Shown: positions 32,926-42,045, counted from the stretch's first letter. The stretch: DNA of 64,000 nucleotides from Lacibacter sp. H407 (GCF_037892605.1 NZ_JBBKTU010000001.1:868001-932000), one strand, 5' to 3'. Notes: generated by a model not told the origin, from the sequence alone. Program-made: numbers and translations.

Positions 32926-34635
32926 CTACTTCATCTCCCCCGCAAACTTCCAACCCGTTACATGATTTTCTTTTAATGGTTGATTGATGAGCACAGCACG
33001 TACCATTTCAATCGGCATACTGTTCTCTTGTAATATCCGGTCGTGAAAAACTTTGTTCGTCATTTTACCACTGCCCACCAATTCTTTGTGCAATGCTTTA
33101 AACTGCAAGCCGCCCAGCATATAACTTACCTGGTACAACGGTCCGTAAGTGCTTGCAAAGGAACGGCGCACTTCTGCTTCTGCATTAGCAGGTTCGTGCC
33201 CAACACGATCCACTAAAAAATCAATACACTGTTTCGGCGTCCATTTATTTGTGTGATAGTTAATTGAAAAAATAATGCGTGCACAACGGTGCATGCGCCA
33301 GAACAACATGCCGATCTTATCTTCAGGTGTGCTGGCAAAATTATTATCCCACAACAGCATCTCCCACCAAAGCGCCCAACCTTCGCCCCAGAAAGAGGTG
33401 CGGAACGGGTTACGGTAAGGTTTGTATCGGCTGTTCATATAATACTGCAGGTTATGACCGGGAATTAATTCATGATGCACCACCGCTCTTGAGAAATGAC
33501 GGTTGTTGCCACGCATCGTCATCATCCGATCCGCTTCATTCATATCTTCTGTTGGGTAAGCAATTAATATCTGTGCACCACCTAAAAAGAACGGTGCAAA
33601 TTTTTGTTCAGCAGGCGTAAGCATCCGCATACTCCATCCTTCTTTCGCCATTTCAGGAATAGTTACCAGTTGTCGTTGTTCAATAAACTGAATGGCTTCA
33701 TCAGCCAGAAATTTCGCCAGCTCCGGTTGCTTACCGATCTCTACATAGTTTGTTTTTACTTTTTCCAATGCCGCCTTCCAGTTGGTTCCAAAACCCATCT
33801 GCTGCGATGCTTTCAACATTTCTTTATCACACCAGGCAAATTCCTGCATGGCAATGGCCTGTATCTGTTCGGGTGTGTACGGGATCATTTCATATTGCAG
33901 ATCACGAATGAGTGCTTCTCTGCCAATGGGATTGCCAATGATGCCGCTGCCATCATCTTTCTGTTGCACCGCTTTTGCTTTTTTCTTTAACCACGCAATG
34001 TAGGTACCAAGTGTTGTGTCTGCTTCGAGATAAGATGGCTTTGCATTGCTGGTAAACTGCGGATCATATCCATCATAAAATTTAAACGCTTCGTTGAACG
34101 CCCTGCGCAGATCGCTTACTGTTACAGAAGCCAGTTGAAATTGTTGAGCTGATAAGTCAGTACCTGTTTCGAGCTGCTTCATGTTTTGCAGCACTTCCTC
34201 TTTCAACTGTATAAAAGATTGCGCCACTTCTTTACCGGGTTGTTGTTGCCCTACTCTGCGTTTTTCTTCAAACGAAGTGATGTGTTTGGCAAATGGAATA
34301 ACCGGCAGCAGCGATGTGTATTGCTGTTCATCGGCTAACAATTGCGATTGATCTTTTTGAATATTTCGTTTCAACAATAAATAATCGACCTTATCACTAG
34401 TTGTATAAGTAGAAAAGGGTTGTTTCTTTAAACGCTCCAGCCAATCAGTATAAAAACCTTTCATACGGTTGAAATATTCCGGCGAATGTTTGATCACATA
34501 TTTCCGTTGCAGCATTTGCGCATCGGCATTGTATTGATTGATGAAACCATATACTTTGCCTGCATCGCCACTTTGTGCAGAAAGCGAACCGGCAGCAATA
34601 AGAATCAAGAGGAAAAGTGTACAACGACGGGGCAT
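32926..34635 (-). CDS. DUF885 family putative zinc peptidase
   Basis: A 569-residue exported protein (signal peptide ending LSAQ at ~21). DUF885 proteins are predicted M32/M3-like helical metallopeptidases. Seen: the zinc motif HHELIPGHNLQYYM (HExxxGH, ~388), downstream GWALWWEMLLWD (~425) giving the third Glu ligand, and HRCARIIFSINYHTNKWTPKQ, all family-typical. The length is normal for the family. The frame extends 37 codons upstream of the signal; these are ignored. It stands alone, with nothing in the neighbourhood pointing to a substrate. Confidence 0.88.
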   Translation of the reverse strand: MPRRCTLFLLILIAAGSLSAQSGDAGKVYGFINQYNADAQMLQRKYVIKHSPEYFNRMKGFYTDWLERLKKQPFSTYTTSDKVDYLLLKRNIQKDQSQLLADEQQYTSLLPVIPFAKHITSFEEKRRVGQQQPGKEVAQSFIQLKEEVLQNMKQLETGTDLSAQQFQLASVTVSDLRRAFNEAFKFYDGYDPQFTSNAKPSYLEADTTLGTYIAWLKKKAKAVQQKDDGSGIIGNPIGREALIRDLQYEMIPYTPEQIQAIAMQEFAWCDKEMLKASQQMGFGTNWKAALEKVKTNYVEIGKQPELAKFLADEAIQFIEQRQLVTIPEMAKEGWSMRMLTPAEQKFAPFFLGGAQILIAYPTEDMNEADRMMTMRGNNRHFSRAVVHHELIPGHNLQYYMNSRYKPYRNPFRTSFWGEGWALWWEMLLWDNNFASTPEDKIGMLFWRMHRCARIIFSINYHTNKWTPKQCIDFLVDRVGHEPANAEAEVRRSFASTYGPLYQVSYMLGGLQFKALHKELVGSGKMTNKVFHDRILQENSMPIEMVRAVLINQPLKENHVTGWKFAGEMK

Positions 34636-34798
34636 AGAACTGATTTTTGGGATGAACGTTCCTGCAATGTAATAAACCGTTTCGTTGTTTTTTGATGAAA
34701 TTAACCGATGCTGGTATTCATCAGCCCACATCACGATCAAGGTCATAGTAATCCGGGAGTATATTGCTTATTTTGTTCCAACTATTTATATTCAAGCT

Positions 34799-35896
34799 AT
34801 GAACCTGAAAAATATTCAAACCGAAATAGATGCTGCTTTTCTTTATCAAAAGCTGGCAACACATGAAGACGATCCGGTTATCGCCAACGTGTTCAGGCAA
34901 ATGAGTGAAATTGAAAACAGCCATGCCGTTGCGTTTGCTGCCAAAGAAAAGATCGATGCATCATTTCTTCCTAAACCGTCTTGGCGGGCAAAAACCTTAA
35001 ATCTGATCGGTAAAGTATTTGGTTACGATTACGTATTGGGTGCAGTGATGGATACAGAGAAAAGTATTTCCAACGCAATCGTTCAAACCAAAAAGAAAAA
35101 CAAAGAAGCTATTACCGGAAGCGAAACAACGCATGTAAAAATCCTCCGCTCCATTTTAGAAAAAGAAGTTGAAGTATCCGGCAAACAAATTTCACGGTTT
35201 GAAAAACGACATCGTTCTGTTGGCGGCAATGCCATTCGTGCAGCGGTGTTAGGAGGTAATGATGGGTTGGTTTCCAACTTCAGTCTGGTAATGGGTATTG
35301 CTGGTGCTACACATGGTCAGGAGGGCGTTTTACTGGCAGGTCTTGCAGGATTATTGGCCGGAGCGTTATCGATGGCATTGGGCGAATGGATCTCTGTAAA
35401 AAGTTCGCAGGAGTTGTATGAAAACCAGATGCAACTGGAAATGGAAGAGCTGGAAACAAATCCCGAAGGAGAGAAAAAAGAAATTGCCTTGATCTATATG
35501 GCAAAAGGAATTGATGAACAACAGGCTTACATACTGGCAGATGAACTGATGAAAGATAAAACAAAGGCACACGATCTGTTAGTGAAAGAAGAATTAGGCA
35601 TTGATGCTGAAGAATTAAAAGGATCAGCAGTTGAAGCAGCTGTTTATTCATTCATCTTATTTGCCATTGGCGCCATCATACCTGTTGCGCCGTTTATGTT
35701 TACCACAGGCACTGCTGCTATTGGCATCAGTGTTGCAGTGAGTGCATTGGGTTTATTCCTGATCGGCGCTGCTATTACATTATTCACCGGACGAAATGTT
35801 TGGTTCTCCGGTTTCCGGCAGGTGTTGTTTGGTTTAATTGCTGCAGCTATCACCTTCGGCATAGGTAAGTTGATCGGTATATCAATTGCAGGGTAA
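34799..35896 (+). CDS. Ferritin-like domain fused to a VIT1/CCC1 transporter (MbfA-like)
   Basis: A 365-residue fusion. Residues ~1-140 are a rubrerythrin/ferritin-like four-helix unit with di-iron ligands in EIDAAFLY, EIENSH (ExxH), MDTEKS and ETTH (ExxH). From ~150 a VIT1/CCC1 membrane domain follows: VLGGNDGLVSNFSLVMGIAGA, GALSMALGEWISVKS, a charged Glu-rich metal-binding insert (~215-235) and three more hydrophobic helices to the end. MbfA of rhizobia, with the same build, exports iron and protects against peroxide. An iron/manganese efflux role is a good family-based inference. The ATG before NLKNIQTE removes 38 non-conserved codons. Confidence 0.9.
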   Translation: MNLKNIQTEIDAAFLYQKLATHEDDPVIANVFRQMSEIENSHAVAFAAKEKIDASFLPKPSWRAKTLNLIGKVFGYDYVLGAVMDTEKSISNAIVQTKKKNKEAITGSETTHVKILRSILEKEVEVSGKQISRFEKRHRSVGGNAIRAAVLGGNDGLVSNFSLVMGIAGATHGQEGVLLAGLAGLLAGALSMALGEWISVKSSQELYENQMQLEMEELETNPEGEKKEIALIYMAKGIDEQQAYILADELMKDKTKAHDLLVKEELGIDAEELKGSAVEAAVYSFILFAIGAIIPVAPFMFTTGTAAIGISVAVSALGLFLIGAAITLFTGRNVWFSGFRQVLFGLIAAAITFGIGKLIGISIAG

Positions 35897-36016
35897 CTTA
35901 AACATATGCGGTTGCATTGGAATTGCTTCGTTTAATTGTATACAGCTGATAGACTCATTTCTGTTCCTGACATAGATGACTCAACAACAGTACAGAATCG
36001 CTGGTAAAATAACTGC

Positions 36017-36051
36017 TAACTTGTAACTGATAGGTTGTACCTTATATGTTG
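36017..36051. repeat. Heptamer tandem array, five units
   Basis: TAACTTG, TAACTGA, TAGGTTG, TACCTTA and TATGTTG in 7-bp register, in the spacer before the TPR lipoprotein. The rest of that 215-base spacer shows nothing clear. Confidence 0.7.
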
Positions 36052-36111
36052 CTTGAGAATTTTATCAGCAATATCACAGAAGCTATATAGTAGTTTTAAA
36101 CTCCGATAGTA

Positions 36112-37827
36112 ATGAACAGTTTATTTCAAGGTATTCCGAAAATTAGCTTTGGGCTATTGTTGTTATTGTTTGCGGCATGTAAAGAAAGAAGTACTTCTCC
36201 ATCAAAAGAAGAAATCAACGAGATAAATCTCAAACGTGGCAATGTTGTTTTGTGCGGCCCTGCTGATGAACAATTCGGTACTGTTCAGTTTATTACTTCC
36301 TGTTCGCCGAAAACCAAAGAAGACTTTGATCTTGCAATTGCGCTGTTACATTCATTTGAATATGATGAAGCAGAAAAAGTGTTTGCAAAAGTGATTGAAC
36401 AAGAACCAACCTGTGCCATGGCATATTGGGGAGTGGCTATGAGCAATTATCACCAGGTGTGGCCTTCGCCACCAACTCAAGCCGAGTTGCAGAAAGGAAC
36501 AAAAGCGATCCTGATTGCACAAGCGTTAAAGAATAAATCAAAAAAAGAAACAGATTATATTAATGCCATTGCCACTTTTTACAAAGACTGGAATACAATC
36601 GATCATCGTACACGCACACTCAGTTTTGAACAGGCAATGGAGAAAGTTTATGCTACTTACCCAACCGATAAAGAAGTTGCAGCATTTTATGCATTAGCTC
36701 TTGTAGGTGCAGCAGATCCTGCTGATAAAACATATATCAAACAACGGAAAGCCGGCGAAATATTAACCGCATTATTTCCCGGCGAACCAAATCATCCCGG
36801 CATTGTACATTACATTATTCACACCTACGATTATCCTGAGCTTGCATCATTGGCATTACCGGCAGCAAGGAAATATGCAGCCATCGCTCCTTCTTCGGCA
36901 CATGCACAACATATGCCTTCGCATATTTTTACAAGACTCGGGCTTTGGAATGAATGTATTCAATCAAATCTTGTTTCAACATCTTCTGCAAAATGCTATG
37001 CTGAAACAGCCGGCATTAAAGGTCATTGGGATGAAGAACTGCATGGCATGGATTATATTGTTTATGCTTACCTGCAGCGGGGCGAAACGGGTTTAGCCAA
37101 ACAGCAATTCGATTACCTTAACACCATTAAAGAAGTGTACCCGGTAAATTTTAAAGATGCTTATGCCTTTGCGGCTATTCCTGCACGTTACTATCTCGAA
37201 AATAAATTATGGAAAGAAGCAGCTGACATGAAGATGCATCCAATTGATTTTCCCTGGCAAAAATTTCCCTGGCAAAAAGCGATCATTCATTTTACACGGT
37301 TGATGGGCGCTGTTCATACAAACAAACTTGATGCAGCAAAAACTGAATTGAAAATTCTTGACAGTATGCGTCACTTATTGATCGCTGAAAAAGATGTGTA
37401 CAAAGCAAACCAGGTGTTGATACAACAAAAAACAGGCGAAGCGTGGATACTTTTTAAAGAAGGAAAAACAAATGAAGCCTTAATTCAAATAACAACTGCT
37501 GTTGAGCTGGAAGATAAAACAGGAAAAAGTCCCGTTACGCCCGGTGAAATTATACCTGCAAAAGAATCAATGGCGGATATGTTACTGCTGATGAATAAAC
37601 CGAAGGAAGCTTTGGCAGCTTATGAAGCAAATTTAAAAACGCACCCTAACCGCTTCAATGCATTGTATGGTGCAGGATTGGCAAGCGAGTTATCTGGCGA
37701 TGCCGGAAAAGCAAACTACTATTACAAGCAATTGCTTACAGTAGCCAGCTCTCCCAATGCCGGCAGAACTGAATTGGAAAAGGCGAGAGTATTTTTAAAA
37801 AATGATGTAATTGCTGTTGTAAAATAA
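36112..37827 (+). CDS. TPR-repeat lipoprotein
   Basis: A 571-residue protein with a lipoprotein signal ending FAAC (Cys ~23). Behind it are tetratricopeptide-like helix pairs: DLAIALLHSFEYDEAEKVFAKVIEQEPTCAMAYWGVAMS split as a canonical TPR (~73-110), and others near the C-terminus (PKEALAAYEANLKTHPNRFNALYGAGLA). The motif AHAQHMPSHIFTRLGLW (~263) is typical of a Bacteroidota/Proteobacteria TPR family of unknown role. It probably works as an envelope scaffold. It is convergent with batD, with only 8 bases between them. Confidence 0.82.
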   Translation: MNSLFQGIPKISFGLLLLLFAACKERSTSPSKEEINEINLKRGNVVLCGPADEQFGTVQFITSCSPKTKEDFDLAIALLHSFEYDEAEKVFAKVIEQEPTCAMAYWGVAMSNYHQVWPSPPTQAELQKGTKAILIAQALKNKSKKETDYINAIATFYKDWNTIDHRTRTLSFEQAMEKVYATYPTDKEVAAFYALALVGAADPADKTYIKQRKAGEILTALFPGEPNHPGIVHYIIHTYDYPELASLALPAARKYAAIAPSSAHAQHMPSHIFTRLGLWNECIQSNLVSTSSAKCYAETAGIKGHWDEELHGMDYIVYAYLQRGETGLAKQQFDYLNTIKEVYPVNFKDAYAFAAIPARYYLENKLWKEAADMKMHPIDFPWQKFPWQKAIIHFTRLMGAVHTNKLDAAKTELKILDSMRHLLIAEKDVYKANQVLIQQKTGEAWILFKEGKTNEALIQITTAVELEDKTGKSPVTPGEIIPAKESMADMLLLMNKPKEALAAYEANLKTHPNRFNALYGAGLASELSGDAGKANYYYKQLLTVASSPNAGRTELEKARVFLKNDVIAVVK

Positions 37828-37835
37828 TTGCTGCG

Positions 37836-39635
37836 TTATATTCTTCTGTCAACTTCCTGCATTAGTTCTTTTGATTGCTCCATCAGTTGTTCCCTGTTAT
37901 CTGTTACTTCCATCGGACTAAACAAAGCCAACTCACATAACTGGAAAATTTGACTGAACGCTGTTGCAAGGTCGGGCCAGTTTTTTTGTTGCAATGCATG
38001 CACTAATTGTACATTACTGATGTTTTTTGCCGTCAAATCCAATCGTTCCATTAAAAAATCCTGAAGGCCTTGTAACAGCAACGAATAAAACTGCTTGGGT
38101 TGAAGACCTTGCTGCACATAAGCCGCCGGTTGCAAATACGCTTCGATTGTTTTTTGTGGCTGCATATCTTCCTGCACTTCTTCAACAATTGCTTGTGCTG
38201 CAACTTTCGTTTCCTTTTTGTGTTGCATGAAAAAGATGCCACCGATCAATACGAGCAATCCACTTCCAACACCAGCAACCCACACCCAACGTGGCGTTCC
38301 ATCTTCAACGATCGGCACGTCCTGAAACACCGGCGTTTTACGCTTAACCGCTGCCGTTACATTTAATTGCAAACTGTCGCTTGAAATGGTGTGATAGGTT
38401 TTCGTTTGTTCATCGAAATACGAAAACCGGATGGATGGAATATTGAACAATCCTGTTTTGGAAACAGAGAACGGAATATCAAATGTTTTGCTTCCGCTGA
38501 TGGGCGATGAATGTTTATCGATCTGCTCTGTTAGTTTTGCATCAAATGAATCGACACCCGAGGGCCAGCTGATCGTTGGCACTGTGATCATGGGCAAATT
38601 GCCTTTGCCTTTAATGGTAATACGTAAGGTGGCATTATCGTTGGCGGCAATGGATGTATTTAGCAATGTTGCATCCATCTTAAACTGACCAACAGCGCCA
38701 TTAAAGTTTTCAGGTTTGCTTTTTTCAGGCAGTTCCAGCACATTCACCTGCAATGAATCGCTTCGTAACACAATACGCTCTTCAACAATATCACCATTTT
38801 CCAATTCAGCCTCTTTCATTTTTTCCATCACCGCATCTAACCAACTGCCGGTTTCTTTTGTACTGCGTGTTCGTGCCCTGATCATCCGCACCAGGTTTTC
38901 TACTTCAACCGGCTCAATGGTTATCTGTCCGGCTTGTAACGGATACAACTGCACTTTACGGATGAGATAACAGTTGTAGAGTTTCCCATTGTACATTTCT
39001 TTTGAAAAAATACCCGTCTCCGGCCGTTCCATGTCTACTACCGAAAATCCATTGAGCGATGGACGTTTTACAATTTTCGATTCGCTGTCGAGCCGTGTAA
39101 ATAATTTGAAGGTTGCCAACACGGGTTCTCCAACATAGCAGGTTCGTTTATCGATCGTGGCTTTAATAAATAAATTCTTTTCAATTTTCTCTTTTGCATT
39201 TTCACCGGGTCGCAAATAATAATCTGGCTTCTCTTCTTCCAATACTCTTGCATCTGCTACCACAATCATAAACGGAGAAGATGTATAAACCCGTCCTTTT
39301 ACTTTTACCACAGCCGATGCAACAGGTAGTTTGCCTTTTATTTTTGGGCGAAGTAATATGCTGTAGGTAACGTATTCTGTTAATGCACCATTGATCCATG
39401 TCCATCCATTTGTTTGATCGAGCCCGGTCACTTGTTCAAAGTTGCGGAACGAAGGTGCCGTAAATTCATCGATCTGGCTGGCGCCTTCCACTACAAACTG
39501 CAATTGGATGGTTTCATTCAACTGTACCACTGTTTTACTGGGTATCACAGAGAATTTTACCTGCGCCGATACAACTGTAACCTGCAACAGCAGAAACACT
39601 GTTAATACAAAACCATATGACCGTTGCTGTAACAT
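37836..39635 (-). CDS. batD: BatD-like oxygen-tolerance membrane protein
   Basis: A 599-residue exported protein. The signal peptide ends VSAQ (~24), followed by several Ig-like beta domains (FSVIPSKTVVQLNETIQLQF at the start of the first), a transmembrane helix at ~445-465 (VWVAGVGSGLLVLIGGIFFM), and a cytoplasmic helical tail (~470-599). This is the standard BatD layout. BatD normally sits with batA/B/C and a MoxR ATPase; none of them is adjacent, so this is an isolated copy. The Bacteroides Bat proteins were linked to aerotolerance, though the direct function is unsettled. Confidence 0.88.
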   Translation of the reverse strand: MLQQRSYGFVLTVFLLLQVTVVSAQVKFSVIPSKTVVQLNETIQLQFVVEGASQIDEFTAPSFRNFEQVTGLDQTNGWTWINGALTEYVTYSILLRPKIKGKLPVASAVVKVKGRVYTSSPFMIVVADARVLEEEKPDYYLRPGENAKEKIEKNLFIKATIDKRTCYVGEPVLATFKLFTRLDSESKIVKRPSLNGFSVVDMERPETGIFSKEMYNGKLYNCYLIRKVQLYPLQAGQITIEPVEVENLVRMIRARTRSTKETGSWLDAVMEKMKEAELENGDIVEERIVLRSDSLQVNVLELPEKSKPENFNGAVGQFKMDATLLNTSIAANDNATLRITIKGKGNLPMITVPTISWPSGVDSFDAKLTEQIDKHSSPISGSKTFDIPFSVSKTGLFNIPSIRFSYFDEQTKTYHTISSDSLQLNVTAAVKRKTPVFQDVPIVEDGTPRWVWVAGVGSGLLVLIGGIFFMQHKKETKVAAQAIVEEVQEDMQPQKTIEAYLQPAAYVQQGLQPKQFYSLLLQGLQDFLMERLDLTAKNISNVQLVHALQQKNWPDLATAFSQIFQLCELALFSPMEVTDNREQLMEQSKELMQEVDRRI

Positions 39636-39743
39636 GCGTGTACAAAATTAGCGGAAGAGTGGCGTTGAGCAGATGCCGTTGATGTAAGTTGATGTTAAAA
39701 CGACCGTTGATTTAATTGATTGATTGATATGAATGATGTGTTC

Positions 39744-39831
39744 AACAGGCAATTGGCAATAAGCAACAGGCAAATCTGTATTTATTTGCGTCCATCTGTG
39801 GCCAATCATCAAATCATCATCTCATCAGCGG
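39744..39831. repeat. Two heptamer arrays between batD and the SDR gene
   Basis: First array, 39744-39771: AACAGGC, AATTGGC, AATAAGC, AACAGGC. Second, weaker array, 39804-39831: AATCATC, AAATCAT, CATCTCA, TCAGCGG, abutting the stop codon of the SDR gene. Confidence 0.7.
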
Positions 39832-40548
39832 TCAAAGATCCCCCAACTGCGGCCGGATGGTGATTTCTTCCACACAGGCCTGTGGCGAAAGTTGTGAACT
39901 GGCGTATACCAATTTGGCAATATCGTCTGCTTCCATGATCCGTTTGGTAGAATTATCATAATCGCCCCATGAATCAGTCAATACGGCACCCGGGAAAACA
40001 GAAGTTACTTTGATCAGATGCGGTTTCATTTCTTCCCGCAGATTTTTACTGAACCCATGCATGGCATATTTGCTGATGCTGTAGGCACCGCCGTTGTTAT
40101 AGGCATGCAACGAAGCAATGGAACACATGTTGAAAATGTGGCCACGTGAACCACTTACAGGACTTTGTTTCATCATCTGCGGCAATAACTTTCGGGTAAG
40201 GTGATAGGCGCTGTACAAATTGGTAGCGATCATTTCTTCCAGAAAACCGTCTTCTTCGTTATGTACGCTCCCAAGTAAAAAATTACCGGCGTTATTTACC
40301 AACACATCAATGTTGAAACTATTGTCGAGCACCCATTTTCCGAAATTATCAACTTCCTCCCGTTTGCTGAGATCTCTTGCTTTGGCTTTGATCTTTATGC
40401 CGGGATATTTATCCTGCAACTCGGCCATGGTTTTGTAGATCGCTACTTCACTTTTCGAACTGAGATACAATGCATGCCCGTTCGCCGCAAAAATTTCGGC
40501 GATGGCTTTACCAATTCCTCTTGATGCACCGGTTATTACAACGTTCAT
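39832..40548 (-). CDS. Short-chain dehydrogenase/reductase
   Basis: A 238-residue classical SDR. Seen: the NAD(P)-binding TGASRGIGKAIAE (~6-18), NNAGNFLLG (~90), catalytic Ser in NMCSIAS (~141), and Tyr/Lys in YSISKYAMHGF (Tyr ~155, Lys ~159), then FPGAVLTDSW. The set is complete. The substrate is unknown; FabG-like ketoacyl reductases and sugar or sterol dehydrogenases share this pattern. It is divergent from yjjG, the 80-base spacer between them being filled with heptamer arrays. Confidence 0.9.
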   Translation of the reverse strand: MNVVITGASRGIGKAIAEIFAANGHALYLSSKSEVAIYKTMAELQDKYPGIKIKAKARDLSKREEVDNFGKWVLDNSFNIDVLVNNAGNFLLGSVHNEEDGFLEEMIATNLYSAYHLTRKLLPQMMKQSPVSGSRGHIFNMCSIASLHAYNNGGAYSISKYAMHGFSKNLREEMKPHLIKVTSVFPGAVLTDSWGDYDNSTKRIMEADDIAKLVYASSQLSPQACVEEITIRPQLGDL

Positions 40549-40559
40549 AAAAAAAGTTT

Positions 40560-40620
40560 GAGGTACGAAGTACGAACTTTTTTTGCTCTAAACCGTACCT
40601 CTACCTTTGTACTTCGTATT
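40560..40620. repeat. Opposed heptamer arrays in the SDR-yjjG divergent spacer
   Basis: Left half (40560-40580): GAGGTAC, GAAGTAC, GAACTTT. The right half, read on the minus strand from 40619, gives TACGAAG, TACAAAG, GTAGAGG, TACGG. The two halves carry the same GAAGTAC-like unit in opposite directions. Confidence 0.75.
40602..40609 (+). promoter_or_regulatory. -7 box for yjjG inside the heptamer array
   Basis: TACCTTTG, a full TAnnTTTG match, 19 bases before the yjjG ATG. A TTTG at 40582-40585 is 16 bases upstream, shorter than the usual 19-21. Confidence 0.5.
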
Positions 40621-40628
40621 TTGCAATT

Positions 40629-41327
40629 ATGAACTATCGTCACTTGTTTTTCGACCTCGACCATACCCTTTGGGATTTTGATGCCAATGCTATGGAAACG
40701 TTGGCGGATGTATATAAGGATCTCGATCTGCAAACAGCCGGCATCAATGACTTTGATCTGTTTTGCAAACACTACCTGCACCACAATGCTGTACTATGGG
40801 ATCGCTATCATCACGGATACATTACAGCCGAGGAACTGAAGTGGAAACGGATGTGGCGCACCTTACTTGAATTTAAAAATGGCAGCGAAGAACTGGCTCG
40901 TAAAATGAGCGGCTATTTCCTTGAGGTATTACCCACAAAACAAAACCTGTTTCCATATACCCATGAAATTCTGCAACATTTAAAAGAGAAGGAATACAAG
41001 CTTCACCTCATTACCAATGGTTTTGAAAAAACACAATGGCGAAAATTAGACAACAGCAAACTGGGACAATATTTTGAAGAAGTGATCACCAGCGAAACCA
41101 GCAACAGTGTAAAACCAAACAAAGAAATTTTTGAATACGCCCTTCGTATTACCGGTGCTGAGTTAAAACAAAGCATTATGATCGGTGATAATTTAGATGC
41201 CGATATTAAAGGCGCCATTAACGCAGGAATGGATTCGATTTTTGTGAATCATATCAATGCAGAGTTGAAAGGAATAAAGCCAACGTATGTGATTACGCAT
41301 TTGAGGGAATTGGAGGAGATATTTTAG
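40629..41327 (+). CDS. yjjG: YjjG-type noncanonical pyrimidine nucleotidase (HAD family)
   Basis: A 232-residue HAD-superfamily phosphatase; YjjG removes phosphate from modified pyrimidine nucleotides, keeping them out of DNA. Seen: motif I FFDLDHTLWDFD (nucleophile Asp ~9), a helical cap with LFCKHYLHHNAVLWDRYHHG, motif II LHLITNGFEKTQ (~122), motif III Lys in SVKPNKEIF (~158), and motif IV MIGDNLDADIKGA (~180). This matches the YjjG/YfnB subfamily common in Bacteroidota. Substrate by family only. Confidence 0.9.
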   Translation: MNYRHLFFDLDHTLWDFDANAMETLADVYKDLDLQTAGINDFDLFCKHYLHHNAVLWDRYHHGYITAEELKWKRMWRTLLEFKNGSEELARKMSGYFLEVLPTKQNLFPYTHEILQHLKEKEYKLHLITNGFEKTQWRKLDNSKLGQYFEEVITSETSNSVKPNKEIFEYALRITGAELKQSIMIGDNLDADIKGAINAGMDSIFVNHINAELKGIKPTYVITHLRELEEIF

Positions 41328-41370
41328 TGAGTGGTGAAGCGAGTGGGTCTCCGATAGTGAACTAATCTAC

Positions 41371-41398
41371 ACGCCGAGGTCGGTGTCCCCACCGACCG
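41371..41398 (+). repeat. Left REP of RAYT element 1
   Basis: Starts ACGCCGA, then hairpin arms GGTCGGTG and CACCGACC around TCCC. Its reverse complement is identical to 41975-42002. Confidence 0.9.
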
Positions 41399-41405
41399 AA
41401 CTCAA

Positions 41406-41966
41406 TCAAAATGCATCCATATAATGCGTAAGAATTTCAAATTCATCAAACCCTGATTCATAAAATCTTGCTGATGAAAATCGATAGTCTTCTGGTAATC
41501 GACATAAGTTCCAATGATCTTGCAAAGGGTTGTAATGTAAATAATTCAACTTTTGCTCTGCGACATCTTTGCTGAAAATATGCACAGCCAGTGGATCTCG
41601 TTGCCAAAAATTATACTTTCGATCTGATGCTGAAACAGAAAATTGAAGTAGCTTCTCTGGATTTTCTGCTACCAGCTTTTTTTGAAATTGATGAGAAGTG
41701 AATTTTTCAAAGCTATTCTTGGGAAACTCTTTTCCATTCATGGCAAATTGTTGCCACAGAAGATGGATATGATTCGGCATTATCACATACCCATAAATTT
41801 CAACCAATTTTTTATCGCATAGCCATTTAAAACTGGAGATAATTATTTCTTTGTATGCGTCTTCTTTTAAAAGATGTGCCCAATTCCTGATTGTGATTGT
41901 CCAGAAATAAACAGCACTTAACTCTGTATAGGAATTTCGGTGTCCTTTATAGTTAGTATCAGACAT
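41406..41966 (-). CDS. REP-associated tyrosine transposase (HUH/Y1 family)
   Basis: A 186-residue IS200/RAYT-like protein that in this family binds and cuts single-stranded REP hairpins. Seen: GYVIMPNHIHLLW (~58-70, HUH motif HIH), SFEKFTSHQFQKKL (~85-98), the region where Y1 enzymes carry the catalytic Tyr but here Phe appears, WQRDPLAVHIFS (~125) and YLHYNPLQDHWNL with EDYRFSSARFYE near the end, all typical of the Bacteroidota branch. Start at the ATG before SDTNYKG; the eight codons upstream fall in the REP. It is intact, with no frameshift. Confidence 0.88.
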   Translation of the reverse strand: MSDTNYKGHRNSYTELSAVYFWTITIRNWAHLLKEDAYKEIIISSFKWLCDKKLVEIYGYVIMPNHIHLLWQQFAMNGKEFPKNSFEKFTSHQFQKKLVAENPEKLLQFSVSASDRKYNFWQRDPLAVHIFSKDVAEQKLNYLHYNPLQDHWNLCRLPEDYRFSSARFYESGFDEFEILTHYMDAF

Positions 41967-41974
41967 TTTGATTG

Positions 41975-42002
41975 CGGTCGGTGGGGACACCGACCTCGGC
42001 GT
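41975..42002 (-). repeat. Right REP of RAYT element 1
   Basis: An exact inverted copy of 41371-41398, just upstream of the transposase start, so it may also influence transposase expression. Confidence 0.9.
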
Positions 42003-42045
42003 AGCGGTTCATACTTCTTTCAGGAATAATAGAACCGAAACACTG

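Larger units (their letters stand above)
41371..42002. mobile_element. RAYT/REP element 1
   Basis: A 632-bp unit: a Y1-type transposase gene between two 28-bp REP sequences that are perfect inverted repeats of each other (41371-41398 and 41975-42002). Each REP contains the hairpin GGTCGGTG-TCCC-CACCGACC (or complement) and an outer ACGCCGA side. No direct target duplication is evident, as expected for HUH elements. Confidence 0.9.
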
